A program made the position numbers and the translations under genes. 64,000 nt of DNA, from NCBI GenBank assembly GCA_964464635.1, contig CAYXGT010000001.1, positions 20,024 to 84,023 of the forward strand, read 5' to 3'. This document shows, one piece after another, positions 47,101 through 55,472 of this stretch. The notes beneath the pieces are model-generated. The model made no database searches and was not told the DNA's origin. It was given only the letters and a program-made list of their open reading frames with translations. Source of the DNA: CAYLMG01 sp964464635. Its GTDB lineage: Bacteria > Planctomycetota > Phycisphaerae > Sedimentisphaerales > Anaerobacaceae. Position 1 is the stretch's first letter. Each line of letters starts with the position of its first letter.

Positions 47101-47659
47101 TATGAATAATCCGCAATGGGTGGACGGCAAGATAGGCGGCGGATTGAAATTCGACGGTGAGGATGACTACGTCGAGCTGCCAATCGGCTCGCTTATTTCG
47201 GAGCTTGAGAGAGCAACAATAATGGTCTGGATGGACTTTTCCAATGAAGGCGGGGCGTGGCAGCGGATATTCGACTTCGGCACGGATACGACTAACTATA
47301 TATGTCTGTTACCACGAATGGAAGCCAACGGCCCGTTGCATATCGGGATTGCAGCAGGCCAGGGAGAGCGGACAGAGCTCGATGCCCAAACCGGCACCCT
47401 CCCAACCGGCTGGCACCACGTGGCGGTTGTTCTAGAACCAGGCAATATGCATCTTTACCTCGACGGCAAAGTTGTGGCCAGCACCGAGGGATGGTATGTT
47501 CTTAAAGACCTGGGCGTAACCACCAACAACTGGCTCGGCAGGTCGCAATATTTATCTGATGCGTACTTTAACGGCTCATTAGATGACCTTCGCATATACA
47601 ACAGGGCCCTTACGGGCGCACAGATAGGCGAAATTTATAAAAGCGCGTTAAACCAGTAA
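44102..47659 (+). CDS. Large secreted protein: TPR-like, DUF3352-like, two LamG domains
   Basis: 1185 aa from 44102 (AAAGGAGAG ribosome site), with signal peptide 1-22. Order: TPR-like repeats (about 25-120, ARYAEDIEGDIDKAIGLYEK), a long region of about 500 residues resembling DUF3352 (ALMPPETLLYVEFGSPG), an FN3-like segment (VSHKVYVGTKANELNVLAE), and two LamG_3/concanavalin-type domains (about 735-925 and 975-1180) with the repeated VTTNNWLGRSQY. The two LamG-coding stretches are recognisably similar in DNA. It probably binds carbohydrate or matrix at the cell surface. The histidine kinase gene follows after 24-42 bp, but a functional link is unproven. Confidence 0.8.
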   Translation: MKKLLFLVVLALFASLVPAGVAKEAAVLLQDARYAEDIEGDIDKAIGLYEKIIADSSADAKVRAQAMYLQGMCYLKKQDDIEAQTVLSKLVAEYPEQTQIVEKARGILAELSDSDPAALMPPETLLYVEFGSPGRQIETILNMLKGTPLENPLAVLGQGGSSGGGQQNPGQVLSALFNPSMMTEFKKIRGMAFGITEIKQNNPSGILVLYPGKSDALRGMIMAGLSMVGQPAESIEGMQILDIMGQAGVAYDDTVILVAHPTELLKKCINQYKGLSRDTSLSDNNKSFAAIGKNVRRQNAVTIWANVDQAFESFKQLHGGTLPGEMQIAETFLDQQNIDEILTCVSIEADALNFDTNINFKPGHKCLAYDIFRTPNLSRKNFSAVPSDAVALVSFAMNETSGENIEKIRRPLRRFSGLDIGRGLFNNLEQVTIFIVPNLSANISDPMDIPANCMGIALTSKDPAQTRQTWETILGTVSTIGQDAAAGQGQIKGRYILPVGRSGQPVCCYLDQYENTTFLSLSGEVIKSAIAAPESKSALTSGVLAGPLEKLSPNTSKLAVLNIGGLIKIANAFMTAKHDNPRNPAHKTIQKLAEVLDKSYVRIQTDEKNDSLGIHVNVSNIPPLKDVFAHVHQLSRIDPTQKVIATGPQPGNKAVLQFSPSVRLQWRSGAGAVSHKVYVGTKANELNVLAETKDSGSTLTDVREGESYYWRVDETLVDGTVITGDTWQFNTGGKLVGWWQLDVDMADSIGGNHGKIENGPQWVENGVVGGALQLDGEDDYVSLPIGSLISSLTDSTFAVWVNVNSSAGQWQRIFDFGSGESTYMFFTPRSGYSNQEMRFTMAAGGSLTDEDITSAPMTLPDGWHHVAVTINTANNTHTLYLDGKVVASNNGARYTPGSLGVTTNNWLGRSQYSVDPYLKGSLDDFRIYNYALSDNEISQLSQSGKSQKAVVAVVKDDKKIEIDVEPDVEAVQSFDESLVGWWQLDVDAAGSTGHSNHGKVMNNPQWVDGKIGGGLKFDGEDDYVELPIGSLISELERATIMVWMDFSNEGGAWQRIFDFGTDTTNYICLLPRMEANGPLHIGIAAGQGERTELDAQTGTLPTGWHHVAVVLEPGNMHLYLDGKVVASTEGWYVLKDLGVTTNNWLGRSQYLSDAYFNGSLDDLRIYNRALTGAQIGEIYKSALNQ

Positions 47660-47683
47660 GCAGAAGGTGTCGAATCAAAATAG

Positions 47684-49741
47684 GTGGTAAATTTTACAAA
47701 GATGGGTTTGGATTCAGGACGCAAACAGTTACAGTGGGCGATACTACTTCTGGTGATAGTTGTAGTGCTGCCCACTGTATGCCTTTTATGGTTTATGAGC
47801 CAGGCGGTCAAAAACGAGCGGCTGGTGGTTCGACAGAAACTTATTGATTTATATACCAAAAGAGCGGACAGCTTTTTCAAAGAAACTCCGGAGCAATATT
47901 TCGAGTCTGAAATAAACAAGCTCAATTCCCAGGCGACGGCTGATGCCTTGACTATGTTTGATATATTCGCGGTGAGGCCGGACAGTCCATACCAGGGTAT
48001 GTTAATCTTTGATGCGAGTGGTAGTCTTGTCTATCCGATTTTAGAGAGTTTGCCGGACGAGCAGAACCCGCCAGAAGGCGAGGTCTCGCCAAAGGCGGAC
48101 AGAGACCTTGTAACAGCATTTCAGCAGGAACTGGCCGGCGATATCGAAGCAGCTATCAAGGAATATGAAAAAATCGCGGAATACAGTAACTCAGATATTA
48201 TTCGCTACAAGGCTGTTCTTGCCAAGGCCCGCTGTCTTTGGAAATTAGACAGACAGCAGGAAGCAATCGAACTGAGCTATGGTTTGTCTTATCCTGAGAA
48301 TCCTGAAAGCACAGGGCCTGTAACGGCTGCGATGGCAGTGCAGGCGCGGGTTTACCTGGCAGGTCTTTACGCCCAGGGGAGTGATAAGAATTTGTTTAAT
48401 CACCTTCGCAGAATTCTGGTTAATACCCAATACAATAATGAAAAAGAGAATCCTTTTCTGCCGGCCTGCCCTGCTCAGATGATAGTCTGGCATTTAGAGC
48501 AATTGATTAATTTAGCGGAAGCTGAGGGGCTGTCGCAACGGCTTGCCGACGAAATCCAGTTTGCGAGAAGCAGGATATCGTCGTATAAGAATTCTATTGA
48601 AGCGGCCGGGATTTATGCCGACGCCGGGTCATTAAAAAGCTGGCCCATCCAGGTCGTAAGAAGAATTTCACCCGGAAGCGATGTTTACGGCTTTAAGCTC
48701 GAGACGGCTGAAAGAAAAGTTTTGTGCCTTTCCGGCTTTGAGAAGATGCTGAAAATCATAACGGCCGGCGTGAACGATATAGAGGATGACACCGTCGGCG
48801 TACTTGTTTATGACAATTTCGGCAGGCTTGTATCGGGTGATAAGGATTCCGTGGGCGAGGTATTTTTGACATTAAATCCGGGCAGATTTTTGCCCGAGTT
48901 CAAGGCGGCGATATATTTCAAGGAAACAGGTGTTTTTGAAGAAGCAGCCAGAAGGCAGATAGCGATTTATACCTGGACGGGAGTTCTTGTTGTTCTGTTG
49001 ATTTTTATCACAGCGGCTTTTACCCTGCGGGCCATAGGTAAACAGGCAAAGCTGAACAGGCTCAAAAATGATTTTATAGCGACCGTGACTCACGAGCTGA
49101 AAACCCCGCTTTCGTCAACGCGTGTTCTGGTGGATACGCTTCTTGACGGCAGATTCGAAGAGCAGAAACAGGCGTACGAATATCTGCAGCTCATATCGAA
49201 AGAAAACGAGAGGCTGAGCCATTTGATAGATAACTTCCTTACGTTTTCTCGGATGGAACGTAATAAACGGGCGTTTAGTATGTCGCGGGTAAGCCCTGTT
49301 GAAATAGCTAATACGGCGACGGATGCGGTGCGGACGAAATTCGAAAAGGCCAATGTTAAGTTTAATCTTGATATCGCCAGACCGTTGCCGATGCTGCATG
49401 CGGATAAGGATGCTATGGTAACGGTTCTGATAAATCTTCTGGATAATGCGTGCAAATATTCGTATGATAATAAGCAGATAGAGTTGAAGGTCTTTACAGA
49501 GGACAGCTCGGTATGTTTCGCAGTCAAAGACAACGGTATCGGGATGGGCAGGCGAGTAACGAAAAAGATATTCAAGAGGTTTTATCAGGCGGACAGCAGT
49601 CTTTCGCGGCAGACAGAGGGAGCCGGGCTCGGACTGGCGATAGTCAGATTCATTGTCAATGCACATAAAGGTTCGATATCGGTTGAGAGCAAAGCCGGCA
49701 AGGGCAGCACCTTTACCGTCAGGCTGCCTGCGAGTAATTAG
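47684..49741 (+). CDS. Membrane sensor histidine kinase
   Basis: 685 aa from GTG 47684 (ATG 47702 is an alternative, 6 residues shorter). TM1 is about 16-38 and TM2 about 425-447, bracketing a periplasmic sensor of about 385 residues with helical TPR-like stretches (FQQELAGDIEAAIKEYEKI). HisKA has phospho-His at about 470 in TVTHELKTPLS. HATPase boxes: INLLDNACKYS (N), DNGIGMG (G1) and GAGLGLAIVRF (G2). No HAMP is obvious. Two response-regulator genes follow in the same direction, so it may control both. Confidence 0.92.
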   Translation: MVNFTKMGLDSGRKQLQWAILLLVIVVVLPTVCLLWFMSQAVKNERLVVRQKLIDLYTKRADSFFKETPEQYFESEINKLNSQATADALTMFDIFAVRPDSPYQGMLIFDASGSLVYPILESLPDEQNPPEGEVSPKADRDLVTAFQQELAGDIEAAIKEYEKIAEYSNSDIIRYKAVLAKARCLWKLDRQQEAIELSYGLSYPENPESTGPVTAAMAVQARVYLAGLYAQGSDKNLFNHLRRILVNTQYNNEKENPFLPACPAQMIVWHLEQLINLAEAEGLSQRLADEIQFARSRISSYKNSIEAAGIYADAGSLKSWPIQVVRRISPGSDVYGFKLETAERKVLCLSGFEKMLKIITAGVNDIEDDTVGVLVYDNFGRLVSGDKDSVGEVFLTLNPGRFLPEFKAAIYFKETGVFEEAARRQIAIYTWTGVLVVLLIFITAAFTLRAIGKQAKLNRLKNDFIATVTHELKTPLSSTRVLVDTLLDGRFEEQKQAYEYLQLISKENERLSHLIDNFLTFSRMERNKRAFSMSRVSPVEIANTATDAVRTKFEKANVKFNLDIARPLPMLHADKDAMVTVLINLLDNACKYSYDNKQIELKVFTEDSSVCFAVKDNGIGMGRRVTKKIFKRFYQADSSLSRQTEGAGLGLAIVRFIVNAHKGSISVESKAGKGSTFTVRLPASN

Positions 49742-49765
49742 GCTCAAAAGGACAGGGATGATTTT

Positions 49766-50446
49766 ATGGAAAGTGTGCTGATTATAGAAGATGACCCGGC
49801 GATGCTTCGGGGGCTGAAGGACAATTTCGAGCTGAAAGGCTACAACGTCAAGACGGCCCGTGACGGTGAGGAGGGTCTTGGCACGGCGTTAGCCGAGCCG
49901 GCGGATTTGATTATTCTCGATATTATGCTACCGAAGATTAACGGCTATGAAATCTGCGACAAGATACGTAAAAGAAATCTCGATATGCCGATTATTATGC
50001 TGACAGCCAAGGACCAGGAGTCGGACGTCATTTTAGGGCTGAACCTGGGTGCGGACGATTATGTCACCAAGCCTTTCAGTATAAAAGAGCTGCTGGCGAG
50101 GTCCGCTGCGTTTCTGCGACGCAGGCAAAAAGAGGAGCGCGAGGTTTATGAATTCGGCGACTGCAGGCTCGATACCGTCAGGGGCGTTTTGACGCGTGAC
50201 GGCAAAGAAGTTAAACTGACGCCCGGTGAGTATAAGATGATGCATCTTTTTCTGCGAAGGGCCGGCTGCTCCCTGACGTGTGACGAGATACGCAATACCG
50301 TTTGGGGCTATTCGAGCTTTATTACGCTGCGTGACATCGACAGGACAGTGGCCGCTTTGCGAAATAAAATCGAGCCCGAGCCGGATAATCCTGTGTTTAT
50401 CCGCACGATAGGAGGTATAGGCTATAAATTCGAGCCGCCCGAATGA
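49766..50446 (+). CDS. OmpR/PhoB-family response regulator 1
   Basis: 226 aa. Receiver domain (1-120) with acidic EDD near 8, phosphoacceptor Asp in LIILDIMLPKING, Thr in MLTAKD and Lys in VTKPFSIKEL. A winged-helix DNA-binding domain occupies about 130-224, ending FIRTIGGIGYKFEPPE. It starts 24 bp after the kinase. A tract of about 90 bp (50030-50121) is nearly identical to 50712-50803 in the next gene. Confidence 0.93.
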   Translation: MESVLIIEDDPAMLRGLKDNFELKGYNVKTARDGEEGLGTALAEPADLIILDIMLPKINGYEICDKIRKRNLDMPIIMLTAKDQESDVILGLNLGADDYVTKPFSIKELLARSAAFLRRRQKEEREVYEFGDCRLDTVRGVLTRDGKEVKLTPGEYKMMHLFLRRAGCSLTCDEIRNTVWGYSSFITLRDIDRTVAALRNKIEPEPDNPVFIRTIGGIGYKFEPPE

Positions 50447-50447
50447 G

Positions 50448-51131
50448 ATGGAAACGGTTTTAATAGTAGAAGATGATTCGACGATGCTGCGGGGGCTGAA
50501 GGATAACTTCGAGTACTCCGGCTATACGGTGATAACGGCTGAGGACGGCGAGAAGGGATTGAATGCGGCGCTGGATGCCAAACCCGATTTGATTCTACTC
50601 GATATTATGCTGCCGAAGATTAACGGTTACGAGGTGTGCCGGCTGATACGCAAGGAAAAGCTCGATATGCCAATTATTATGCTTACGGCCAAGGGTGAGG
50701 AATCGGATATCATTTTAGGGCTGAACCTGGGTGCGGATGATTATGTCACCAAGCCTTTCAGTATCAAAGAGCTTCTGGCGAGAGCCGCTGCGTTTCTGCG
50801 ACGAAGAAAACAGGAAGAAAAAGATGTTTACGGGTTCGGCGATTGCGAGCTTGATATACCAGCGAGAAAGTTCACCAAGAAAGGCAAAGAGATTAAGCTG
50901 TCGCCGAAGGAGTTTAAGCTGCTCGAGCACTTTCTGAAAAGAGAGGGCAGGGCACTTACGCGTGACGAGATATTAAACGCCGTGTGGGGGTATGACAGTT
51001 ACGTTACCGACCGCAGCGTGGACAGGTTCGTAACGACTTTGCGGAATAAAGTCGAGCCTGACCCGCACAATCCCGCCTTTATCCATACGATTCGTGAGAT
51101 CGGCTACAAGTTCGAGACCGGCTCAGAGTAG
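50448..51131 (+). CDS. OmpR/PhoB-family response regulator 2
   Basis: 227 aa paralogue of the preceding regulator, starting 1 bp after its TGA. Asp in LILLDIMLPKING, Lys in VTKPFSIKEL, and winged helix ending FIHTIREIGYKFETGSE. Recognition-helix residues differ (SYVTDRSVDRFVTTLRN versus SFITLRDIDRTVAALRN), so the two may bind different sites. The stop codon TAG (51129-51131) is the first triplet of the adjoining REP-like doublet. Confidence 0.93.
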   Translation: METVLIVEDDSTMLRGLKDNFEYSGYTVITAEDGEKGLNAALDAKPDLILLDIMLPKINGYEVCRLIRKEKLDMPIIMLTAKGEESDIILGLNLGADDYVTKPFSIKELLARAAAFLRRRKQEEKDVYGFGDCELDIPARKFTKKGKEIKLSPKEFKLLEHFLKREGRALTRDEILNAVWGYDSYVTDRSVDRFVTTLRNKVEPDPHNPAFIHTIREIGYKFETGSE

Positions 51132-51174
51132 CACGGCCATCCCGGCCATGTCACCACGGGCTGGAAGCCCGTGG
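51129..51174. repeat. REP-like doublet at the 3' end of response regulator 2
   Basis: TAG-CACGGCCATCCCGGCCATG (imperfect hairpin) followed by CCACGGGCTGGAAGCCCGTGG (51154-51174). It separates the regulator from the convergent nuclease gene. Confidence 0.88.
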
Positions 51175-51181
51175 TACTATT

Positions 51182-52594
51182 TCAATCGAGAGTGACCTGC
51201 TGCTGATATTCAGGGACGGTGACTTTCCAACCGGTCTTTTCAGAGATGAAATTTCCGAATTCTTTTGCGCTTTTTTCCTCGCCGTGAACGACAAAGACAT
51301 GTCTGGGGGCTTTTTGCATATTTTTGAGCCAGTCGAGCATTTCGTTTTTGTCGGCGTGTGCACTAAAGCCGTGAATTCTTTCGATTCTTGCCTTTACGGG
51401 ATATTTCTGGCCGAGGATTCTGACCTGTTTTTCGCCGTCAACGATTCTCCTGCCGAGCGTGCCGATTGCCTGATATCCTACGAATGTGATAGTCGATTCC
51501 GGCCTGGTGATGTTCTGTACGAGATGATACTTGATTCGCCCGCCTGTACACATACCCGAGCCGGCTATTATGATGATGGGCACGTTTATTTTGTTGATCG
51601 CCTTCGACTCATTCGCCGAGCCGGCCAGGTGTAGTGTCGGGATGTCGAACGGGGAATTGTGATTGTTGACAAGGTTGGTCATCTTCGTATCGTACAGGTC
51701 GGCGTGCTTTTCGAAGACCTCGGTTATTTTCGAGGCCATCGGGCTGTCGAGATAAATCTGTATGGGTTGTATCTGCTTAGCGATTAGCAGCTCGTTTATG
51801 TAGTAAAGCACCTCCTGCGAGCGTTCGAGAGCGAAGCTGGGGATTACGATATTTCCGCCGGCAACCCTTGTTGAGTTTATGATTTCCGCGAACTGCCCTT
51901 TAATACTTTCGGTATTGTGATGGATTCTGTCGCCGTAGGTCGATTCGATGAGTATGTAATCGGCTTTGTCGAAGACGGTCGGGTCGCTGACAATCGGCCT
52001 GTCTGGTCTTCCGATGTCGCCGGAGAAAAGGATTATTCGTTCATCGCTGTTTTTGCCTACCTTTGCTCTTATTACCGACGAGCCGAGGACGTGCCCTGCG
52101 TCGTAGAGTGTTGCTTCAACCTTGTCGTCTTTTGCGAGAGCGAAACGCTCACGGTATTGTACGGGCTCGAACTGACCGAAGACCGCTTCGGCATCTTCGA
52201 CAGTGTACAAGGGTTCTTCGGGGTATGGGCCTTTTCTGCCCTGCTTTTCGTGACGTTTTCTTTTGTGCTCTGCATCCTCTTCCTGCAGTTTAGCGGCGTC
52301 GAGCAGAATTATCTTTGCGATTTCGGCTGTGGCTTCTGTGCAATAAATCGGGCCTTTGAAACCTTCTTTGACGAGCTTCGGCAATAGGCCGCAATGGTCG
52401 AGATGCGCGTGCGTTAGAATGACAGCATTTATTTTCGCAGGCGGAAAGGGAAACGGGTCCCAGTTTCTTTTTGCGAAATGTCTTTCCTGATACAGGCCGC
52501 AATCAACAAGTATATTGGTGCCGTCGGCCTGCAGCAGATGTCGTGAGCCGGTGACGTTCTGAGCGGCTCCGAGAAAGCTGAGCTTTATTTCCAT
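51182..52594 (-). CDS. MBL-fold/beta-CASP ribonuclease, CPSF73-like
   Basis: 470 aa metallo-beta-lactamase RNA-processing nuclease. Zinc motifs are LTHAHLDHCG (motif 2) and others in LYDAGHVLGSS and FSGDIGRPDRP. Beta-CASP features are IYLDSPMASK (motif A) and GSGMCTGGRIKYHL. The RNA-specificity tail has GFSAHADKNEML. The length and order fit the bacterial YSH1-type family that cuts or trims RNA. It is convergent with response regulator 2. Confidence 0.92.
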   Translation of the reverse strand: MEIKLSFLGAAQNVTGSRHLLQADGTNILVDCGLYQERHFAKRNWDPFPFPPAKINAVILTHAHLDHCGLLPKLVKEGFKGPIYCTEATAEIAKIILLDAAKLQEEDAEHKRKRHEKQGRKGPYPEEPLYTVEDAEAVFGQFEPVQYRERFALAKDDKVEATLYDAGHVLGSSVIRAKVGKNSDERIILFSGDIGRPDRPIVSDPTVFDKADYILIESTYGDRIHHNTESIKGQFAEIINSTRVAGGNIVIPSFALERSQEVLYYINELLIAKQIQPIQIYLDSPMASKITEVFEKHADLYDTKMTNLVNNHNSPFDIPTLHLAGSANESKAINKINVPIIIIAGSGMCTGGRIKYHLVQNITRPESTITFVGYQAIGTLGRRIVDGEKQVRILGQKYPVKARIERIHGFSAHADKNEMLDWLKNMQKAPRHVFVVHGEEKSAKEFGNFISEKTGWKVTVPEYQQQVTLD

Positions 52595-52688
52595 AGCGCT
52601 CCTTTATTGGCATATCTATAGTTATATCAAGAACCTATATTGTAACATTCTCGGGATTCGTTTACAAGAGATTTTTGGGTTAACGTTC

Positions 52689-53129
52689 TTAATTGCTTTC
52701 GAGAATGAAGGTTACGGGCCCGTCATTTGTGCTTGTGACGTGCATATGTGCTGCGAAAATTCCGGTCTGGATTTCGACGTTTTGGTCTTTTATAAGCTGT
52801 ATCACTTTTTCGTAAAGCTTTTGTGCTAATTGCGGCTGTGCGGCGTCGTCAAAGCCGGGGCGCCTGCCCTTCTGACAGTTACCGTGAAGTGTGAAATTGC
52901 TGATAAGCAAAATTGAGCCATTGACGTCCTTAACGCTGAGATTCATTTTGTCCTGTTCATCCGGGAAGATTCGCAGGTTTGGGATTTTCTCTGCGAAAAA
53001 GGCTGCGTCTTTTTCGGTATCGTCTTTGGCGACGCTTAGATATACGAGCAGTCCTTTATCGATTCTGCCGACGGTTTTGTCGTCAACGTCAACCTTTGCA
53101 TTTGAGACTCTTTGTATTACAGCTCTCAT
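52689..53129 (-). CDS. dtd: D-aminoacyl-tRNA deacylase
   Basis: 146 aa proofreading enzyme that hydrolyses D-aminoacyl-tRNA (and Gly-tRNA-Ala). The start at 53129 (MRAVIQRVSNAKV) matches the universal DTD N-terminus; upstream codons are translated repeat. Active-site strand LISNFTLHGNCQKG and the Gly-cisPro loop TNDGPVTFILESN are present. A REP-like doublet ends only about 6 bp before the ATG, so no standard ribosome site is visible. Confidence 0.94.
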   Translation of the reverse strand: MRAVIQRVSNAKVDVDDKTVGRIDKGLLVYLSVAKDDTEKDAAFFAEKIPNLRIFPDEQDKMNLSVKDVNGSILLISNFTLHGNCQKGRRPGFDDAAQPQLAQKLYEKVIQLIKDQNVEIQTGIFAAHMHVTSTNDGPVTFILESN

Positions 53130-53135
53130 AATGTA

Positions 53136-53181
53136 ACACGGGCTTCCAGCCCGTGTTAGCACGGCCAGGATGGCCGTGCTA
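53136..53181. repeat. REP-like doublet filling the gap before dtd
   Basis: ACACGGGCTTCCAGCCCGTGT (53136-53156) plus CACGGCCAGGATGGCCGTG (53160-53178) and CTA. It is essentially the whole intergenic spacer and supplies the TAG stop of the upstream minus-strand gene. Confidence 0.92.
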
Positions 53182-54009
53182 CGGTTTTCCCCAGTTTAGG
53201 TTATTAAAGTCTTCTTTTGGAATCCATCTTACGCTTCCGTCTGCGAATAATATGTTTGCACCGTCGCCTTTGTGGTTTTCTGCTGTTAGCATTTCCGGTC
53301 CGCCTGCCTGGTTCCAGCGTTTCTTATAGACTTTTCTTTTTTCGGGATTTTTACCAAAAATACTTACATCTTCGCCTTTTTCTTTTAGAATCTTATAACT
53401 ATAATGAGATGATACAGTTACATCTCTGCCATTAGGGTCTTTTCCGTAATTAGTATCAAAAAGGACGACCGTATTAGGATCAACGTCTTTTAGTTTTTTA
53501 CCATTAAGATTAATATTCATCGCATAACTTGATTCACCGACCTCTGCATCCGAAGCCATGCATATAAATTCTTTTGGGTGTGCATCTTCGAATAAAATCA
53601 GCAAATCACACCAATTATTAGTGTCTGGAAATAATTCCTTTTTTTCATGTGCATAAGTCATAATTGATTTGCCTAAGCCTGATAAGTGTGTTTTGCAAAC
53701 GGCTTTTGTATAAAATGTTCTTCTTGTTGGATGTTGCCGTATTATGAATATAATTGGAAGTGATAAAAATACTATTGCTATTAATGTTAATAATATTTTA
53801 TCTAACTTCGATTTTCTTTTAATTATAATTTTTTCTAGTTCTACTATCAGGTATAGACAGGGAGTTAATATAAAAATTAAGCTGATTATGAATGTTATAA
53901 TTTTTACTGTTTCATTTTTTTCATCTGAGCTATAAGCACAAAAGAACGTACCTATTAATATCATTATGAAAGTAATGATTAATACTAATCGACCCTTTGT
54001 GCTTCTCAT
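53179..54009 (-). CDS. Membrane protein with H-X9-DG prepilin-type tail
   Basis: 276 aa. Three hydrophobic helices occupy the first about 95 residues, unlike ordinary pseudopilins with one. The C-terminus NHKGDGANILFADGSVRWI is the H-X9-DG motif common in planctomycete DUF1559/pseudopilin proteins, with THLSGLGKSIMTYAHEKK resembling the N-terminal helix after the pilin segment. Function unknown. It overlaps parB by 4 bp (ATGA). Its TAG stop lies at the REP doublet boundary. More A/T-rich than its neighbours. Confidence 0.72.
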   Translation of the reverse strand: MRSTKGRLVLIITFIMILIGTFFCAYSSDEKNETVKIITFIISLIFILTPCLYLIVELEKIIIKRKSKLDKILLTLIAIVFLSLPIIFIIRQHPTRRTFYTKAVCKTHLSGLGKSIMTYAHEKKELFPDTNNWCDLLILFEDAHPKEFICMASDAEVGESSYAMNINLNGKKLKDVDPNTVVLFDTNYGKDPNGRDVTVSSHYSYKILKEKGEDVSIFGKNPEKRKVYKKRWNQAGGPEMLTAENHKGDGANILFADGSVRWIPKEDFNNLNWGKP

Positions 54010-54953
54010 ACCGGTTCTTTTTCTGACAATCCTATTGTTTCGGTTATTCTTTCGAAATCATCGAGGCTGTAAAAGTCAATTATTACCTTGCCTCGGTTTC
54101 CGTTCTTGCGCGTCTCTATCGTTACCTTTGTTCCTAATTGGCTTGTCAGGCGGTTCTCAAGGTCAATGATATGAGCGGGTTTTACAGGCAGCGGCCTTCT
54201 GGGTTTTTCTGAATCTGTAAGGTGCTTTCTTACGAGACGTTCGACCTCTCTTACACTGAGTCTGCCTGCCATAGCACGGTTTGCAAGCTTTCTTCGTATC
54301 TCATCCGTGGGCAGTGCGAGAATTGCTCTGGCGTGGCCCATTGAAAGCGAGCCGTCGTTAATCATCTGCTTAATCTCATCCGGTAAGTCGAGCAACCGCA
54401 GGTGGTTAGCAATGTCAGAGCGGTCCTTGCCGAGACGGTGCGCGGCTTCCTGCTGAGTAATATTGAGGCTTTTTATGAAGTTTTGATATGCCTTTGCACG
54501 CTCTATTGGATTAAGGTCGCTTCTGTGAATGTTTTCGACCAGGGCAAGCTCGAGAAGCTCTTCATCTTTTGCTTCTCTGACGATTGCCGGTATCGTCTTT
54601 AATTCTGCGAGACCGGCAGCTCTTAATCTTCTCTCGCCGGCGATTACTTCAAATTGTTTTCCCGCTTTTCTGACGACTATCGGCTGAATAACTCCATTGG
54701 TCCTTATAGATTCAGCCATCTCTTCCAGCCCTGTCATATCCCAGGAGGTTCTTGGCTGATATGGGTTTGGTTTTATTTGAGAGATATCTATATTTTGCAT
54801 AGAATTCTGTAAGTCCTTATCTACAGGGAAGTTAGATAAATTTGAGACCGTTGTTGAAGTATTCTTATTGTCTGGTTTTAGAGACATTATCGGACCTATA
54901 AGAGACTGCAGCCCCCTGCCGAGATGTTTCGGTTTTTCCTTTTTCGTTGACAT
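54006..54953 (-). CDS. parB: Chromosome-partitioning protein ParB
   Basis: 315 aa CTP-dependent DNA clamp that spreads from parS. N-terminal ParB/Srx domain with NPYQPRTSW and the CTPase/arginine motif VIAGERRLRAAGLA. HTH domain LNITQQEAAHRLGKDRSDIANHLRLL. C-terminal dimerisation part about 265-315. The N-terminus KHLGRGLQSLIG is typical of the ParA-interacting start. parA is not next to it. Two parS sites lie about 200 and 500 bp upstream, so the region is probably origin-proximal. Confidence 0.94.
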   Translation of the reverse strand: MSTKKEKPKHLGRGLQSLIGPIMSLKPDNKNTSTTVSNLSNFPVDKDLQNSMQNIDISQIKPNPYQPRTSWDMTGLEEMAESIRTNGVIQPIVVRKAGKQFEVIAGERRLRAAGLAELKTIPAIVREAKDEELLELALVENIHRSDLNPIERAKAYQNFIKSLNITQQEAAHRLGKDRSDIANHLRLLDLPDEIKQMINDGSLSMGHARAILALPTDEIRRKLANRAMAGRLSVREVERLVRKHLTDSEKPRRPLPVKPAHIIDLENRLTSQLGTKVTIETRKNGNRGKVIIDFYSLDDFERITETIGLSEKEPV

Positions 54954-55140
54954 ATATACGCTCCTTTCATATTCCGTTATTGAAGCCTGCTTGCCTTTGA
55001 GGCTCTATAAGCCAACATCTATTAGACCGGCAAGTCGAGCTGACAGGCCTTGGCACGTCCAGGATGGTTGTGCTTTATATTTTAATTTCGGCCTTTTTAC
55101 TTAAAAATCTGTAATTTTACAAACATAAAATTAAAATATT

Positions 55141-55166
55141 AGTAACGTTTCACGTGAAACGTTACT
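55141..55166. promoter_or_regulatory. parS site 1 within a 26-bp perfect palindrome
   Basis: The core GTTTCACGTGAAAC (55147-55160) equals the bacterial parS consensus interior. The palindrome extends to AGTAAC...GTTACT on each side. Confidence 0.9.
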
Positions 55167-55456
55167 CGATACTCGATTCTGGTTACTTGATGATAGATAC
55201 CTAAAAATTAATCCTCACTTTAGATTTAACAAATTCAGTGTTATGATATTCGATTAAACCTTTTTCGTTTAGTATCCTGGATTACGCAATTAAGATACCT
55301 GATAATAATTGCATATCTGTCAATGTTGGCAGCAGCAATTTTTTAAAAGTTTTTTAACCTTATAAAAATATGTAAAATGTTTTAAAACAATTTAAAACTC
55401 CTACTGACACTGCTGACAACTTTTGAATTCAAGACCAAGATGGCCTTGTTGTGGAA

Positions 55457-55472
55457 CGTTTCACGTGAAACT
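55457..55472. promoter_or_regulatory. parS site 2
   Basis: CGTTTCACGTGAAACT has the same 14-bp core. The flanks are A/T-rich, and a CTCGATACTTGATTCTTG string follows as at site 1. Confidence 0.88.
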
